52,558 nucleotides of DNA, taken from Komarekiella delphini-convector SJRDD-AB1. GTDB lineage: Bacteria; Cyanobacteriota; Cyanobacteriia; Cyanobacteriales; Nostocaceae. Each line of letters starts with the position of its first letter. Positions within the stretch are counted from its first letter, which is position 1. Shown one piece after another: positions 35,539 through 44,225 of this stretch. Below the pieces are notes generated by a model. That model had not been told where the DNA came from, searched no databases, and was given only the letters and a program-made list of their open reading frames with translations. The position numbers and the translations under genes are program-made. The DNA lies in assembly GCF_014831675.1 (NCBI RefSeq), contig NZ_VJXY01000050.1:1-52558 (forward strand). Reading direction: 5' to 3'.

Positions 35539-36336
35539 TTAACGCTGACTCTGCAACCTTCTCATTTCATGTTGCACATCTAATGCAATCTGTAGTGCTT
35601 CATTGAGTAATCTTCCATGCTCAGTAGCCTGTTCAGTTACTTGCATAGCTGTTAAAGTTGCTAAATTGTTGATAAACAGTTCTGTATTACTGAGAATAAA
35701 GTTTTTATTTTCTCTCAAAATCTTTTCTGTCTTCAAAGCGCGGATTAAATCGGTTCTTGTGAGTTTCAGTGCTTCGATAACTTTTTCTCTTTCTTTTATA
35801 CTCACTTCTGGATTACCAGCTTCTTCTATTTGGTCATTAATATCTATTGCTTTAATTACATCATTATATCTATTAACATCATTTAATAAAACTAATAAAG
35901 AATTTGTCATATTTAATTTAACAAATTTGCTATTTTTTTTCCAGATTAAATATAAGATAGTTTGGATAACTCCACCTATCCAAAAACCTGATATTATTAA
36001 CAATATCCAAGACGGAATTGTTATCCATGTAGCGAATAGTTTGATAATTACATCAAATAAAAGATAGCCAAAAACAATTATAGAAAAACCAATAAAAACT
36101 ACAGTTGCTCCTTCAGAACCTTTAATCTTTTTTAGAAAGTTTACTCCCAATTTTTTGAGAGGATTTATAATAATTACAAGTTTATCATTAACAGGTAAAT
36201 TAGTCAGTTTTTGTAGTTCCTTCTGACTAATCTCCAAACCTTGTAAATCATCCCTCACAGCTTTCAAATCCTTGCCAGAATAGTTATTTAGTATAATATA
36301 GCAATCAAATTTCTGGAATGCTAAGCTAGTAGGCAT
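35539..36336 (-). CDS. Two-helix membrane protein with coiled coil, unknown function
   Basis: A 265-residue protein. Residues 1-75 are soluble, then two hydrophobic helices follow (about 76-97 and 104-132), then a long charged helical region (135-265) rich in Glu/Lys/Arg/Leu suited to coiled-coil formation (ALKLTRTDLIRALKTEKILR). Both termini probably face the cytosol. No family was recognised. It precedes the toxin-antitoxin-like cluster in the same orientation but is 124 bases from it. Confidence 0.7.
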   Translation of the reverse strand: MPTSLAFQKFDCYIILNNYSGKDLKAVRDDLQGLEISQKELQKLTNLPVNDKLVIIINPLKKLGVNFLKKIKGSEGATVVFIGFSIIVFGYLLFDVIIKLFATWITIPSWILLIISGFWIGGVIQTILYLIWKKNSKFVKLNMTNSLLVLLNDVNRYNDVIKAIDINDQIEEAGNPEVSIKEREKVIEALKLTRTDLIRALKTEKILRENKNFILSNTELFINNLATLTAMQVTEQATEHGRLLNEALQIALDVQHEMRRLQSQR

Positions 36337-36460
36337 TTTGTCCGAAATTTTTTATGCAAATTAATACTTCTAGGCTAGGGATAGATTTTTGTACAATCTG
36401 ATACTCATTTGCAATGATAACTAGTCAGACTCTAAAGATTGCTACATACTATTAGATGAA

Positions 36461-36712
36461 TTACCTATGAATCTGAGTAAATAGGGAATAGCCGCTAACA
36501 GCAAAAATAAAAAGAATAGCGGCTGAAAAGATTACTACATCTCTGACAATAAATAAAATCCAATCTTTTCTTAGTTCCTGTTTAAACTTGAGTTCTTGCA
36601 GCTTTCGCTCAAGTTCTGCTATTTCGTATGACTGTAAGTTTACTATTAATACAGTTAATGGCTTGTCGCCTTTGCTAGCAATTATTTTTGATAAATCTAT
36701 TAAATCTGTCAT
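36461..36712 (-). CDS. One-helix membrane protein paired with an RHH gene
   Basis: An 83-residue protein: a soluble N-terminal part, a short Glu/Lys-rich coiled-coil segment (about 31-50, YEIAELERKLQELKFKQELR), and one transmembrane helix (about 54-76, RDVVIFSAAILFIFAVSGYS), with a short tail FTQIHR. It starts four bases after the stop of the RHH gene at 36717-36944, so they form an operon. Small one-helix membrane proteins are common as toxins, but this arrangement does not match a type II toxin family that I know. It could equally be a membrane tether. The ATG at 36712 is used because it falls directly after the upstream stop. Confidence 0.6.
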   Translation of the reverse strand: MTDLIDLSKIIASKGDKPLTVLIVNLQSYEIAELERKLQELKFKQELRKDWILFIVRDVVIFSAAILFIFAVSGYSLFTQIHR

Positions 36713-36716
36713 GCTG

Positions 36717-36944
36717 TTAGATGCCAATAACTTCAGCTTCAAGGTTTTGGTTTTCGTCTGCAATCCAGAGATGCTTACCTTTTTGCTTAGCTTCTACTGC
36801 TACTTCCATAAGTGCGATCGCTTTTACAAATACCTCAGCATTATCTCCATTAATCTGTTGAGCTATTTTGTTTAATGTCTCATAAAGCTCTGGCGACAAA
36901 TCTAAAATTATTTGAATTCGTTGGGTTGTTTCTGGTAAAATCAT
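36717..36944 (-). CDS. Ribbon-helix-helix (antitoxin-like) protein
   Basis: A 75-residue protein. TTQRIQIILDLSPELYETLN at the start resembles VRLNLDLSPELNQILDELAE of the VapC-linked RHH protein encoded at 38065-38424 in this same cluster. A beta strand, two helices and a C-terminal acidic tail (HLWIADENQNLEAEV) fit an RHH DNA-binding dimer with a partner-binding tail. Such proteins usually repress their own operon. The partner would be the downstream one-helix membrane protein. Confidence 0.65.
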   Translation of the reverse strand: MILPETTQRIQIILDLSPELYETLNKIAQQINGDNAEVFVKAIALMEVAVEAKQKGKHLWIADENQNLEAEVIGI

Positions 36945-37050
36945 TTATATGACGATTATTTCTATCAAAGTTCTAGCCTAATAAATAAAATTACTTTTAT
37001 TTTTATCTTACTAATAAGAGAATACTAACATATTAGAATATGCCAATTGA

Positions 37051-37638
37051 CTACTGATAAATTCCGTTGAGGAACTCTGTCCTAGCTTCAATAATTGAAG
37101 GCATTAAAACACAACATGCTAACAAATTTACATCTAATTCTGGTAGAATTTACTTTGAATAATTTGTTCATAATTATCATTACTTAGGTGATATACAGAT
37201 AACTGATTGCTTTTCCAGAACCAGACTTCAGTAATTTGAAACCGCTTATATTTTTCTAATTTATCTATGCTACCGCTAGTAATATTTATTTCAATTGCCA
37301 AATCAGGATTTTTTTTCCCCTATATAATAAGATTCATCAGGTTCAAAAGAAGCACCTTTTTCTTTTGCTTGACGAGTGGCGCTACCTACAGGAAAAAAGT
37401 TGATATCTTTTTCAAATAAGTAAAGCGCTAGTAATATAGCAATCACACTTTTAATAGCTTCGTGTTGTTCCCCAAGAGTCATAAATTCCACACACCCATC
37501 AAGATAAGTTATCCGCAAACCTGGAGCATCTGCTGTTAAAGCTTCAAGTTTCTCAAATTCTTCCCAAGTGTAATAGCCAGGTAAAAGAAACCGCTGTTCT
37601 TGGAGAGTAGTGATTTTGTCTAGGGTTTGTGGAATCAT
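37051..37638 (-). pseudogene. Uma2-family endonuclease gene with two frameshifts
   Basis: The frame begins MIPQTLDKITTLQEQRFLLP, continues with YYTWEEFEKL and LRITYLDGCVEFMTLG, typical of Uma2 (DUF820, PD-(D/E)XK fold) proteins. At a run of eight A after GGGG (around 37312-37319) it shifts to a stop (GEKKS). With one A fewer the frame reads on as KNPDLAIEINITSGSIDKL and VWFWKSNQLSVYHL, and a second slip near FYQN restores LPELDVNLLACCVLMPSIIE to a stop at 37051. The family's Asp/Glu residues survive in fragments. Uma2 genes are highly multiplied in cyanobacteria, often near toxin-antitoxin modules. Confidence 0.8.
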
Positions 37639-37666
37639 AGTTAATGTGCCTGTTTTTGCTAAGTTT

Positions 37667-38068
37667 CTAAGGCAGAGTCCAGTTTTCCAGTTTTAATCCG
37701 TTGATGCGTTCGTAGTGACGAGTATTGTTTGTTACTAAAATATAATTTTCTGCAAGTGCAACACTAGCAATTAGTAAATCAAACTCAGCAATTGTTTGTC
37801 CTATTTTACGAAGTTCTGCTTTTAATTCACCATATTTTCTCAGAGCAGGATCAGTTAAAGGTAGAACAGGTAAGTTTTGAATAAAGTCTTCTGCACGAGT
37901 TAAATTTTCTACTACTCGTCGAGAATTATAAGCACCGAAATACAACTCAGCAACGGTAATACTGCAAATACAAATTTGCTCCCATCCTATTTCTCTAACT
38001 TTATTCCTAACTGAATTAATATCTTTCATCCAATAAATACAAGTATCGGTATCAAGTAAATAAGTCAT
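37667..38068 (-). CDS. vapC: PIN-domain toxin VapC
   Basis: A 133-residue PIN-domain ribonuclease. MTYLLDTDTCIYWMK carries the first catalytic Asp residues, the central VAELYFGAYNS the conserved Glu, and AEFDLLIASVALAENYILVTNNTRHYERI the third and fourth acidic residues. VapC toxins cut initiator tRNA or rRNA until neutralised by their antitoxin. The start overlaps the stop of the upstream RHH gene by four bases (ATGA), so they are translated in coupling. All catalytic residues are in place, so it is probably active. Confidence 0.92.
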   Translation of the reverse strand: MTYLLDTDTCIYWMKDINSVRNKVREIGWEQICICSITVAELYFGAYNSRRVVENLTRAEDFIQNLPVLPLTDPALRKYGELKAELRKIGQTIAEFDLLIASVALAENYILVTNNTRHYERINGLKLENWTLP

Positions 38069-38424
38069 AGACTGATGTCATTGTTAGAGATAGTACGACT
38101 ATCATAAATATCTTTGACTATTTCCTCAGCAGTACGTTCATCTTCCCAAGGGCCAAGCCTTTCCATAAATGTGTCTAGTGGATGCGGTTTTGGCTGCTGC
38201 TCAGATGAGAAAATGATTTCATTCGCTATCAGTTGATTTGCTTCTGGAACTCCTAATTTTTTGGTTTCCTCTTTAGCTATAACCATAATTTGCATCAACA
38301 TTATAGCCTGACGCAGAACATCACTTTTACTTGTGCCTATTTTCTCTGCTAGTTCGTCTAGTATCTGATTCAGTTCAGGTGACAAATCCAAATTTAAGCG
38401 AACCATCTTTTGAGTATTAGTCAT
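38065..38424 (-). CDS. RHH antitoxin partner of VapC
   Basis: A 119-residue protein. An N-terminal ribbon-helix-helix (VRLNLDLSPELNQILDELAE followed by KIGTSKSDVLRQAIMLM, about 8-50) binds DNA, and the acidic C-terminal half (about 70-119) probably wraps the PIN toxin. It is the first gene of the vapBC-type operon. Longer than minimal VapB proteins because of the tail. Confidence 0.85.
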   Translation of the reverse strand: MTNTQKMVRLNLDLSPELNQILDELAEKIGTSKSDVLRQAIMLMQIMVIAKEETKKLGVPEANQLIANEIIFSSEQQPKPHPLDTFMERLGPWEDERTAEEIVKDIYDSRTISNNDISL

Positions 38425-38546
38425 GGTTCCATCCTTGTGTAAAATCTTAAGTACATTATAGTTGGCTGAGCCTGTAAGATTGACAGCTATAATTCAATAA
38501 CTTCATAAGGTTATTCTGACTAACATAATAATCCTTGTATCTAAGT

Positions 38547-38765
38547 TCATTTGTTTTCGAGGAATTTATCAACTGTAATTCCTGCTTGTCGAATCAAACT
38601 TCTAAGTAACCCAGGTGCTAATTCCCGATGATTGGGAATTGATAAAGTTGGTTTTGATTCACACCAAAGTATCATGTGGCTTCCTGTTTGGTGATCTAAT
38701 ACATAACCGAATTTTTCAAAAATCTTGACAGCTTCTTTACTGGAGATATTTGATAAACGTCCCAT
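38547..38765 (-). CDS. hicA: HicA-family mRNA interferase toxin
   Basis: A 72-residue YcfA/HicA protein with the dsRBD-like fold: SKEAVKIFEKFGYVLDHQTG, SHMILW with the catalytic His, and LSIPNHRELAPGLLRSLIRQ. HicA cleaves mRNA and tmRNA. It follows hicB with no gap between stop and start (antitoxin first), the less common order also known in cyanobacteria. Confidence 0.9.
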   Translation of the reverse strand: MGRLSNISSKEAVKIFEKFGYVLDHQTGSHMILWCESKPTLSIPNHRELAPGLLRSLIRQAGITVDKFLENK

Positions 38766-38984
38766 TTATACTACAACTTCCCCAATAAACACTTGCGATT
38801 CCTTAACAATATAAGGTTGGCCATGTTTAGCTTGGACGTGAAGATATCCCGTAATGGCATCTTTAATATTTTCAATTGCTTCATCTAATGTTTTGCCTTG
38901 ACTTACACAGCCTGGAAGTTCAGGAACTTCAGCAACATAGCCTTCATATTCTGAATCAAAAGTAAAAATTACTTGAAATTTCAT
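38766..38984 (-). CDS. hicB: HicB-family antitoxin
   Basis: A 72-residue antitoxin with the partial RNase-H-like HicB fold: FTFDSEYEGYVAEVPELPGC, then VSQGKTLDEAIENIKDAI. It lacks an obvious C-terminal DNA-binding helix-turn-helix (it ends at IGEVVV), so it belongs to the short HicB type. Directly abuts hicA. Confidence 0.9.
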   Translation of the reverse strand: MKFQVIFTFDSEYEGYVAEVPELPGCVSQGKTLDEAIENIKDAITGYLHVQAKHGQPYIVKESQVFIGEVVV

Positions 38985-39165
38985 AATAAATTAATTTTCT
39001 ATAGTCGAGGTCTAGAATAAATATAACGCTCAAATCCTAAGTTTTTTACTTCATACCATTAGTAGAAGAGAAATTGCGCGATCGCGCGTGCTAAATTAAT
39101 GTGAACAGTGCTATGTCTACGACGGGCTATTAACTTGTGAAGCTGTTATTTCAGAGGCTTGTTTA

Positions 39166-40350
39166 TCATAAAACTGTATTAATCATTTCTTCTATATATT
39201 TTAGATATTGATCTCTTAACGGATATTGAGCAGGTAATTTTAAATATTCTTGCTTCGCTAGTTGGAATTTTAAACGCCCTTCATTGCCAAATTTTTGTGA
39301 ATTTTCTTGCTGTCCCCATTCTTGGTATATTTGTCCTGTTTTGAGATAAATGGAGTTAGTATCAGCCAGGTGGGATATAACATCAAGTGCTGCAAGAAAA
39401 ATTTTTCTGCCTTCTTCAATGTCTTTATCTTTCCCTGTATTAAAATAACTGATTGCTAGCTGCTGATAAAGGTTGGCTGTTAAGTTTAGTTCATGTTCTT
39501 TGTACACGTACCCAGTAGGTAAGTTAAAAAAGAGAGCTTTTGCATTTTCGAGCGTGCTAGCTGCTTGTAGTTTATCTCCCCAATAAATTTCTGAATATGC
39601 CCAAGATCTGTATGTAATCCCCTGACAATAGATTGAGTAGGGATCTACCTCATTTTTTAAAGCATCAATAGCTTCTCTAAAATGCTTTCTTGCTTGTTCT
39701 ACATCTTGCAGGGTTCCTGACACAAAATAATTACTAGCTAACTCTCGTAAGGCATACGCTTGCATAATTATTGAGCTTCGCTTGGCAGCTTTGACTGCTT
39801 TTTTATAATAACTTCTAGCTTGGACAAAATCGGAATCATAATAATTTTCTGCTGCTAATATTACATATTCTGGTGACGAAACATGATTAGGAATTTGTTT
39901 TGCTACTAATTCGGCTGCTTCCAGATATATTAGTTTTTTATTGTTAAGTATAATTCCAGCATACATCCGTGCTTGTTCATCTTGCATATGAATAATTGTG
40001 CTATTGAAATTTTCTTGAAATTCTAAAAGTTGCACTATAATCTGTCGCAATTCCTCTTTTTTAGCACGGATTTCCTCAGCAGTGGCGCTTCTTTGTGAAC
40101 TAACGGCTGCAAGTATAGCTACTATTAATGCACCCAAGCTCAATATATTTGATACTTCGTACCAAGGTTTTTGGCTTTCAGTAGATTTTTCAGATGCTTG
40201 ATTCTGGCTTGGAGTTGCTATTTGAGAGAAGTAATATAGATTAGATTCCTTTGTTGCAGATTGCATTAAGTCATACACATAAAAACTATTTAATAACAAA
40301 AAAGCAGATATACCGAATGAATAAACCACACCACACAAGCTACTGATCAT
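39166..40350 (-). CDS. Membrane-anchored helical-repeat (TPR-like) protein
   Basis: A 394-residue protein. Hydrophobic helices at about 5-25 and 68-88 flank a polar loop rich in Gln/Ser (about 36-65). A coiled coil (about 93-115, AEEIRAKKEELRQIIVQLLE) leads to a series of helical hairpins (130-390) with TPR-like spacing (FVQARSYYKKAVKAAKRSS, VEQARKHFREAIDALKNE, IEEGRKIFLAALDVISHL). Probably a scaffold facing the cytosol. It is separated by 104 bases from the phosphoketolase-like gene upstream; co-transcription is possible. Confidence 0.75.
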   Translation of the reverse strand: MISSLCGVVYSFGISAFLLLNSFYVYDLMQSATKESNLYYFSQIATPSQNQASEKSTESQKPWYEVSNILSLGALIVAILAAVSSQRSATAEEIRAKKEELRQIIVQLLEFQENFNSTIIHMQDEQARMYAGIILNNKKLIYLEAAELVAKQIPNHVSSPEYVILAAENYYDSDFVQARSYYKKAVKAAKRSSIIMQAYALRELASNYFVSGTLQDVEQARKHFREAIDALKNEVDPYSIYCQGITYRSWAYSEIYWGDKLQAASTLENAKALFFNLPTGYVYKEHELNLTANLYQQLAISYFNTGKDKDIEEGRKIFLAALDVISHLADTNSIYLKTGQIYQEWGQQENSQKFGNEGRLKFQLAKQEYLKLPAQYPLRDQYLKYIEEMINTVL

Positions 40351-40454
40351 TGGCTTTACTGATTACAACTGATGTTAATCTTGAACTTCTCAATATATAA
40401 AATAGGGTGAGAACTACCCACCCTAGATTCTACATAAGAAGTGCCAAATTTAAT

Positions 40455-42668
40455 TTAATGCACTAACGCGATCGCACGTTTCGTCAACGCCTCAGCAGTC
40501 AATCCATTAAACGCCATTAGTTCACCAGCACTCGCTGTAGTTTCCCCACGCTTCCAAGCGAAGGTATCGCGCTTACAGTTACTCCGCAACAGAATCGGTT
40601 CCAGCATCGCCGCAGCACCACCCGTTACAGCAATTAGCGCATCGCCATCAAATAATTCGGCAAATTTCGCATCATCTAAAAAACCACCTTCTGGTTCTGA
40701 ACAAGTCTCCCAGGCGGTATCATCAGGACGATATAACTGTCGAGGATTAATTACAGAAACTATCTTGACGCCAATACCTTCATTTTCTAAGAAAGCAGCA
40801 GCTTCAAATACTGGCATTAATGTCATATCGCCAATAACTGCAAACACAACTTGCTTATCACCAGCAACTTCATGTAACAGCACTGCACCATCACGCAACC
40901 CTTGACGATTTTGTTCTAAAGTAGTGCGAATGGGTAGAGGTGATTTACTTGCAGTAATGACAATTCCCTTATTTTTAGTTTTCAATGCCCAGTCATAACA
41001 GGCTTGGATACTATTAGCATCGGGGGGAAATAATGGGAAAACATTACCATTTCTCATCAACGAAGCAAAGTAAGCTTCAATTTCTGGACGTTGGTGAGTC
41101 CAACCGTTGCGCCCTTGCTCTAATGCACCAGCTGTGAATAAAGTAATAGTTGAGGGAGTTGGACGCCGCAATTCTGCCATTGCTTGGGTAACAGTTTGCC
41201 AAATTGGTAATCCGTTGATGGCAAAAGATTCGTAGGAACACCACAAAGTTCTCGCACCCATTAGCGCCAAACCAGCAGCTAAACCTGCACAAGCATCTTC
41301 ACTCAAAGGTTCGTAAACTTGTCCGTTTGGTGCTTGGTTATATAAGTCGTCGGTTGTGGGATGGATAATCTTCAATGCTTGGTTGATGTTAGCAATTCCC
41401 GATGCTTCATTACCGTCGGCGTTAGTGACGAGGAAATTTTGATCCTTCTTTCCGACAATTCCTACTAATCGTCCCATCGCTGTTGTGGAAACTTTGGGTT
41501 CGCCACCTACTGGATATTCTTCTAAAGGTAATTCGCCTAAATCTGGTAATGGTAATTCAAATTCTGTCACCACTGTCTTGGCTGCGGGGCCACCGCCAGC
41601 GCGTTCTGCATTTGTCCTTACTAATTGCCAAGCTTCAGCTGTTAAAGCACGGGTTTGCAATGCACTGATTATGTGAGGAGCATCCAACGTATCTTTAGCA
41701 TAGAGGTTGTGAGATTTTGCACCCCGCGCGTGGACTCCTGCACCTTTGAGTTGTTTAATGATGAAGACGGTAAGCTTGCCACCAAGAGCCGATCGCGCCG
41801 CTTGATCTATACTCGAAAGCACTGCTTTGGTAAATTCTAGCCGTTGCTCAAAGGAAAAGGCGGTGCTATCAACGTAATCGCCTGGTTGGTTTTGATCGTC
41901 AAAATCTTTGGCATCCACCAAAATGACTTCATCAAAGCCGTTACCTTGCCAGTATGCCTGCATCTGTTCATTGGTTTTGAGAGAAACCATGCTGTGGTGT
42001 TCTTGGCTATAACCGTTCCACACCAGAACTGGCAAGAAGTTAGTAGCATTTGGATAAGCAGTATGGAAATGCGCGATCGCACTTACAATATAAGGCTCAC
42101 CCAGCCCTCCATCACCAACTGTAAAGGGAAATAACTTATCTGGGTGTAGCAACGCCGCCGCCATTGCAAAGTGTTGTCCTTGTCCCAAGGGCCCCGCTGG
42201 TGCGAGAATACCAGGTATGAAACCGGAGAGGTGTCCTAAGAGTCCGTGCTTTTCTCGGAAGCGATCGCGCAATTGTTGGACTGTGAAAATTCCCATATCC
42301 TCTAAAGAGCGATCAAGAAACATGGCACTATAGAATCCGGGGGCGTGGTGTCCGACTTCGGTGATAATATTTTTGTATCCCAACATGACCAAAGCTGCGT
42401 AAGCTTCTGCTTGGCTGGCAAATCCGCCCGGATGTCCAGAAGCTTTACTACCGGTGACTTGTAATGTCAGGTAGCGTAGAGCATCGGCAGCTAGTAAAGT
42501 TTGATATACAGCCGCCTTGTCTGTGGGATCTGCGATCGCTACTTTACCCGACTCTACAGCAGGTTTCGCACCATAAGTTTCAAAAGCTGGTAGCGCTTCA
42601 CTAAAATATTGGATTCCTTCACAAAAATCGGGAAGCGCTGAAGATGCCTTTGGAGAGATTGCAGTCAT
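40455..42668 (-). CDS. Thiamine-diphosphate enzyme of the phosphoketolase/transketolase type (divergent)
   Basis: A 737-residue ThDP-dependent enzyme. The ThDP-binding motif GDGGLGEPYI pairs with the distal Asn of LPVLVWNGYS, as in phosphoketolase (LHLNGYK), and GHPGGFASQAEA resembles the transketolase/phosphoketolase start. The order of Pyr- and PP-type domains (PP-like N-terminal about 60-330, Pyr-like about 400-600, C-terminal about 610-737) fits either. Several canonical phosphoketolase stretches are altered (GHHAPGFYSAM), so the substrate is open: xylulose-5-phosphate or fructose-6-phosphate cleavage, or another ketose. ATG at 42668 (MTAISPKASS) is preferred over a TTG 18 codons upstream. 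Divergent from the P450 gene at 42846. Confidence 0.8.
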   Translation of the reverse strand: MTAISPKASSALPDFCEGIQYFSEALPAFETYGAKPAVESGKVAIADPTDKAAVYQTLLAADALRYLTLQVTGSKASGHPGGFASQAEAYAALVMLGYKNIITEVGHHAPGFYSAMFLDRSLEDMGIFTVQQLRDRFREKHGLLGHLSGFIPGILAPAGPLGQGQHFAMAAALLHPDKLFPFTVGDGGLGEPYIVSAIAHFHTAYPNATNFLPVLVWNGYSQEHHSMVSLKTNEQMQAYWQGNGFDEVILVDAKDFDDQNQPGDYVDSTAFSFEQRLEFTKAVLSSIDQAARSALGGKLTVFIIKQLKGAGVHARGAKSHNLYAKDTLDAPHIISALQTRALTAEAWQLVRTNAERAGGGPAAKTVVTEFELPLPDLGELPLEEYPVGGEPKVSTTAMGRLVGIVGKKDQNFLVTNADGNEASGIANINQALKIIHPTTDDLYNQAPNGQVYEPLSEDACAGLAAGLALMGARTLWCSYESFAINGLPIWQTVTQAMAELRRPTPSTITLFTAGALEQGRNGWTHQRPEIEAYFASLMRNGNVFPLFPPDANSIQACYDWALKTKNKGIVITASKSPLPIRTTLEQNRQGLRDGAVLLHEVAGDKQVVFAVIGDMTLMPVFEAAAFLENEGIGVKIVSVINPRQLYRPDDTAWETCSEPEGGFLDDAKFAELFDGDALIAVTGGAAAMLEPILLRSNCKRDTFAWKRGETTASAGELMAFNGLTAEALTKRAIALVH

Positions 42669-42845
42669 GCTGAGTACCTTATAAAAAGTGGGGAAAATGT
42701 AGATGCTCGTTGAATTTAACAAAAATTTTACATCTTTCAGGTTGTAACAGTTTATTGCTTTTTCGCAACGTCAGGATAAGTAACTTCAATCATCACCCAA
42801 TAAAAATTGATGCTTTTCAGTTAGTTTAAGTAGTCAAAAAAATTT

Positions 42846-44225
42846 ATGAAACTATTAAATGGCCCAAAAACCCCAGTGATTTTACAACTGCTACGCTGGA
42901 TTACCAGCCCCATGCCTTACATGGAAGCATGTGCCAAACGCTATGGAGATATTTTTGCTCTGAGATTGTACAAAAAATCTCTTCCTCTAGTCATGGTCAG
43001 CAACCCGCAAGCATTACAGCAGATTTTGACCAACGATACAAAGGAGTTTGCAGCGCCAGGTGATTTGAATCTGCTATTTGAACCTTTGCTTGGTAAGCGT
43101 TCTGTAATTACTATCAGTGGAGCAGAACACCAACGTCAACGGCAGTTGTTAATGCCTCCCTTTCATGGCGAAAGAATGCGAAGCTATAGTCAAATAATTA
43201 TTGACATCACCGAGAAAGTTATCAGCCAATACCAGATAGACCAACCCTTTAACGTCCGGTCTGCTACCCAAGCTATTACCCTGCGGGTGATGATGCAAGC
43301 TGTGTTTGGACTAGATGAAGGGCCACGCGCTGAAAAACTCCAGCAATTTTTGGCTGACCTCCTAGAAAAGGGAAGTTCTCGATTGAATGTCGCTTTGCTT
43401 TATCTTCCAGCTTTGCAGAGGGATTTTGGCCCAATTAACTTGTGGGGTAAGCAGATGCGCCGCCAGCAGGAAGCTGACCAACTCATCTACGAGGAAATTC
43501 GAGAACGTCGAGAACAAAATTTGTCGGGTACAGATATTCTCAGCTTACTCATGGCGGCTAGGGATGAAGCAGGTCAGCCGATGACCGATGAAGAGTTGCG
43601 CGATGAATTGATGACCTTGTTAGTTGCAGGTCATGAAACCACGGCTACAGCCATAGCATGGGCATTATATTGGATTCACAAACTGCCATCAGTGCGCCAA
43701 AAGCTACTGCAAGAACTAGATAGACTGGGCGATGAGCTAGACCCCAATGCCATTTTTAAATTACCTTATCTCAACGCTGTTTGCTCCGAAACCCTGCGGA
43801 TTTATCCAGTAGCGATGCTGACTTTTCCTAGAGTAGTTACAACACCTGTGACTCTGGGTGGTTACGAACTTGAACCAGGTACACCAGTGATTGGTTCTAT
43901 TTATTTGACTCACCAACGCGAAGATTTATACCCTGAACCCAAGCAGTTTAAACCAGAACGCTTCTTAGAACGGCAATTTTCTCCCTACGAATATCTGCCC
44001 TTTGGTGGTGGTGCAAGGCGTTGTATCGGTCTAGCATTTGCTCAGTTGGAAATGAAGTTAGCACTCGCCAAAATCCTTTCCAGCGTGGAATTAGAGCTAG
44101 TTGACAATGGTGAAGTGCGACCTCAACGTCGTGGTTTGGTGACAGGCCCAGACCGTCCTATCCAGATGGTAATTAAGAGTCAGCGTCAGGTAAAACCTCG
44201 CATTCTCCAAAAAAGCACTGTTTAG
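42846..44225 (+). CDS. Cytochrome P450, CYP110-like (first copy)
   Basis: A 459-residue soluble haem monooxygenase. It has the I-helix motif AGHETTATAIAW (about 258-269), the K-helix ExxR in CSETLRIYP, and the haem-ligand loop FGGGARRCIG with Cys393. The N terminus MKLLNGPKTPVILQLLRWIT resembles the CYP110 family of Nostoc-type cyanobacteria, whose members hydroxylate fatty acids, alkanes or terpenes in vitro. No N-terminal membrane anchor is obvious. It needs ferredoxin-type reductants. A second copy follows 486 bases downstream. Confidence 0.9.
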   Translation: MKLLNGPKTPVILQLLRWITSPMPYMEACAKRYGDIFALRLYKKSLPLVMVSNPQALQQILTNDTKEFAAPGDLNLLFEPLLGKRSVITISGAEHQRQRQLLMPPFHGERMRSYSQIIIDITEKVISQYQIDQPFNVRSATQAITLRVMMQAVFGLDEGPRAEKLQQFLADLLEKGSSRLNVALLYLPALQRDFGPINLWGKQMRRQQEADQLIYEEIRERREQNLSGTDILSLLMAARDEAGQPMTDEELRDELMTLLVAGHETTATAIAWALYWIHKLPSVRQKLLQELDRLGDELDPNAIFKLPYLNAVCSETLRIYPVAMLTFPRVVTTPVTLGGYELEPGTPVIGSIYLTHQREDLYPEPKQFKPERFLERQFSPYEYLPFGGGARRCIGLAFAQLEMKLALAKILSSVELELVDNGEVRPQRRGLVTGPDRPIQMVIKSQRQVKPRILQKSTV

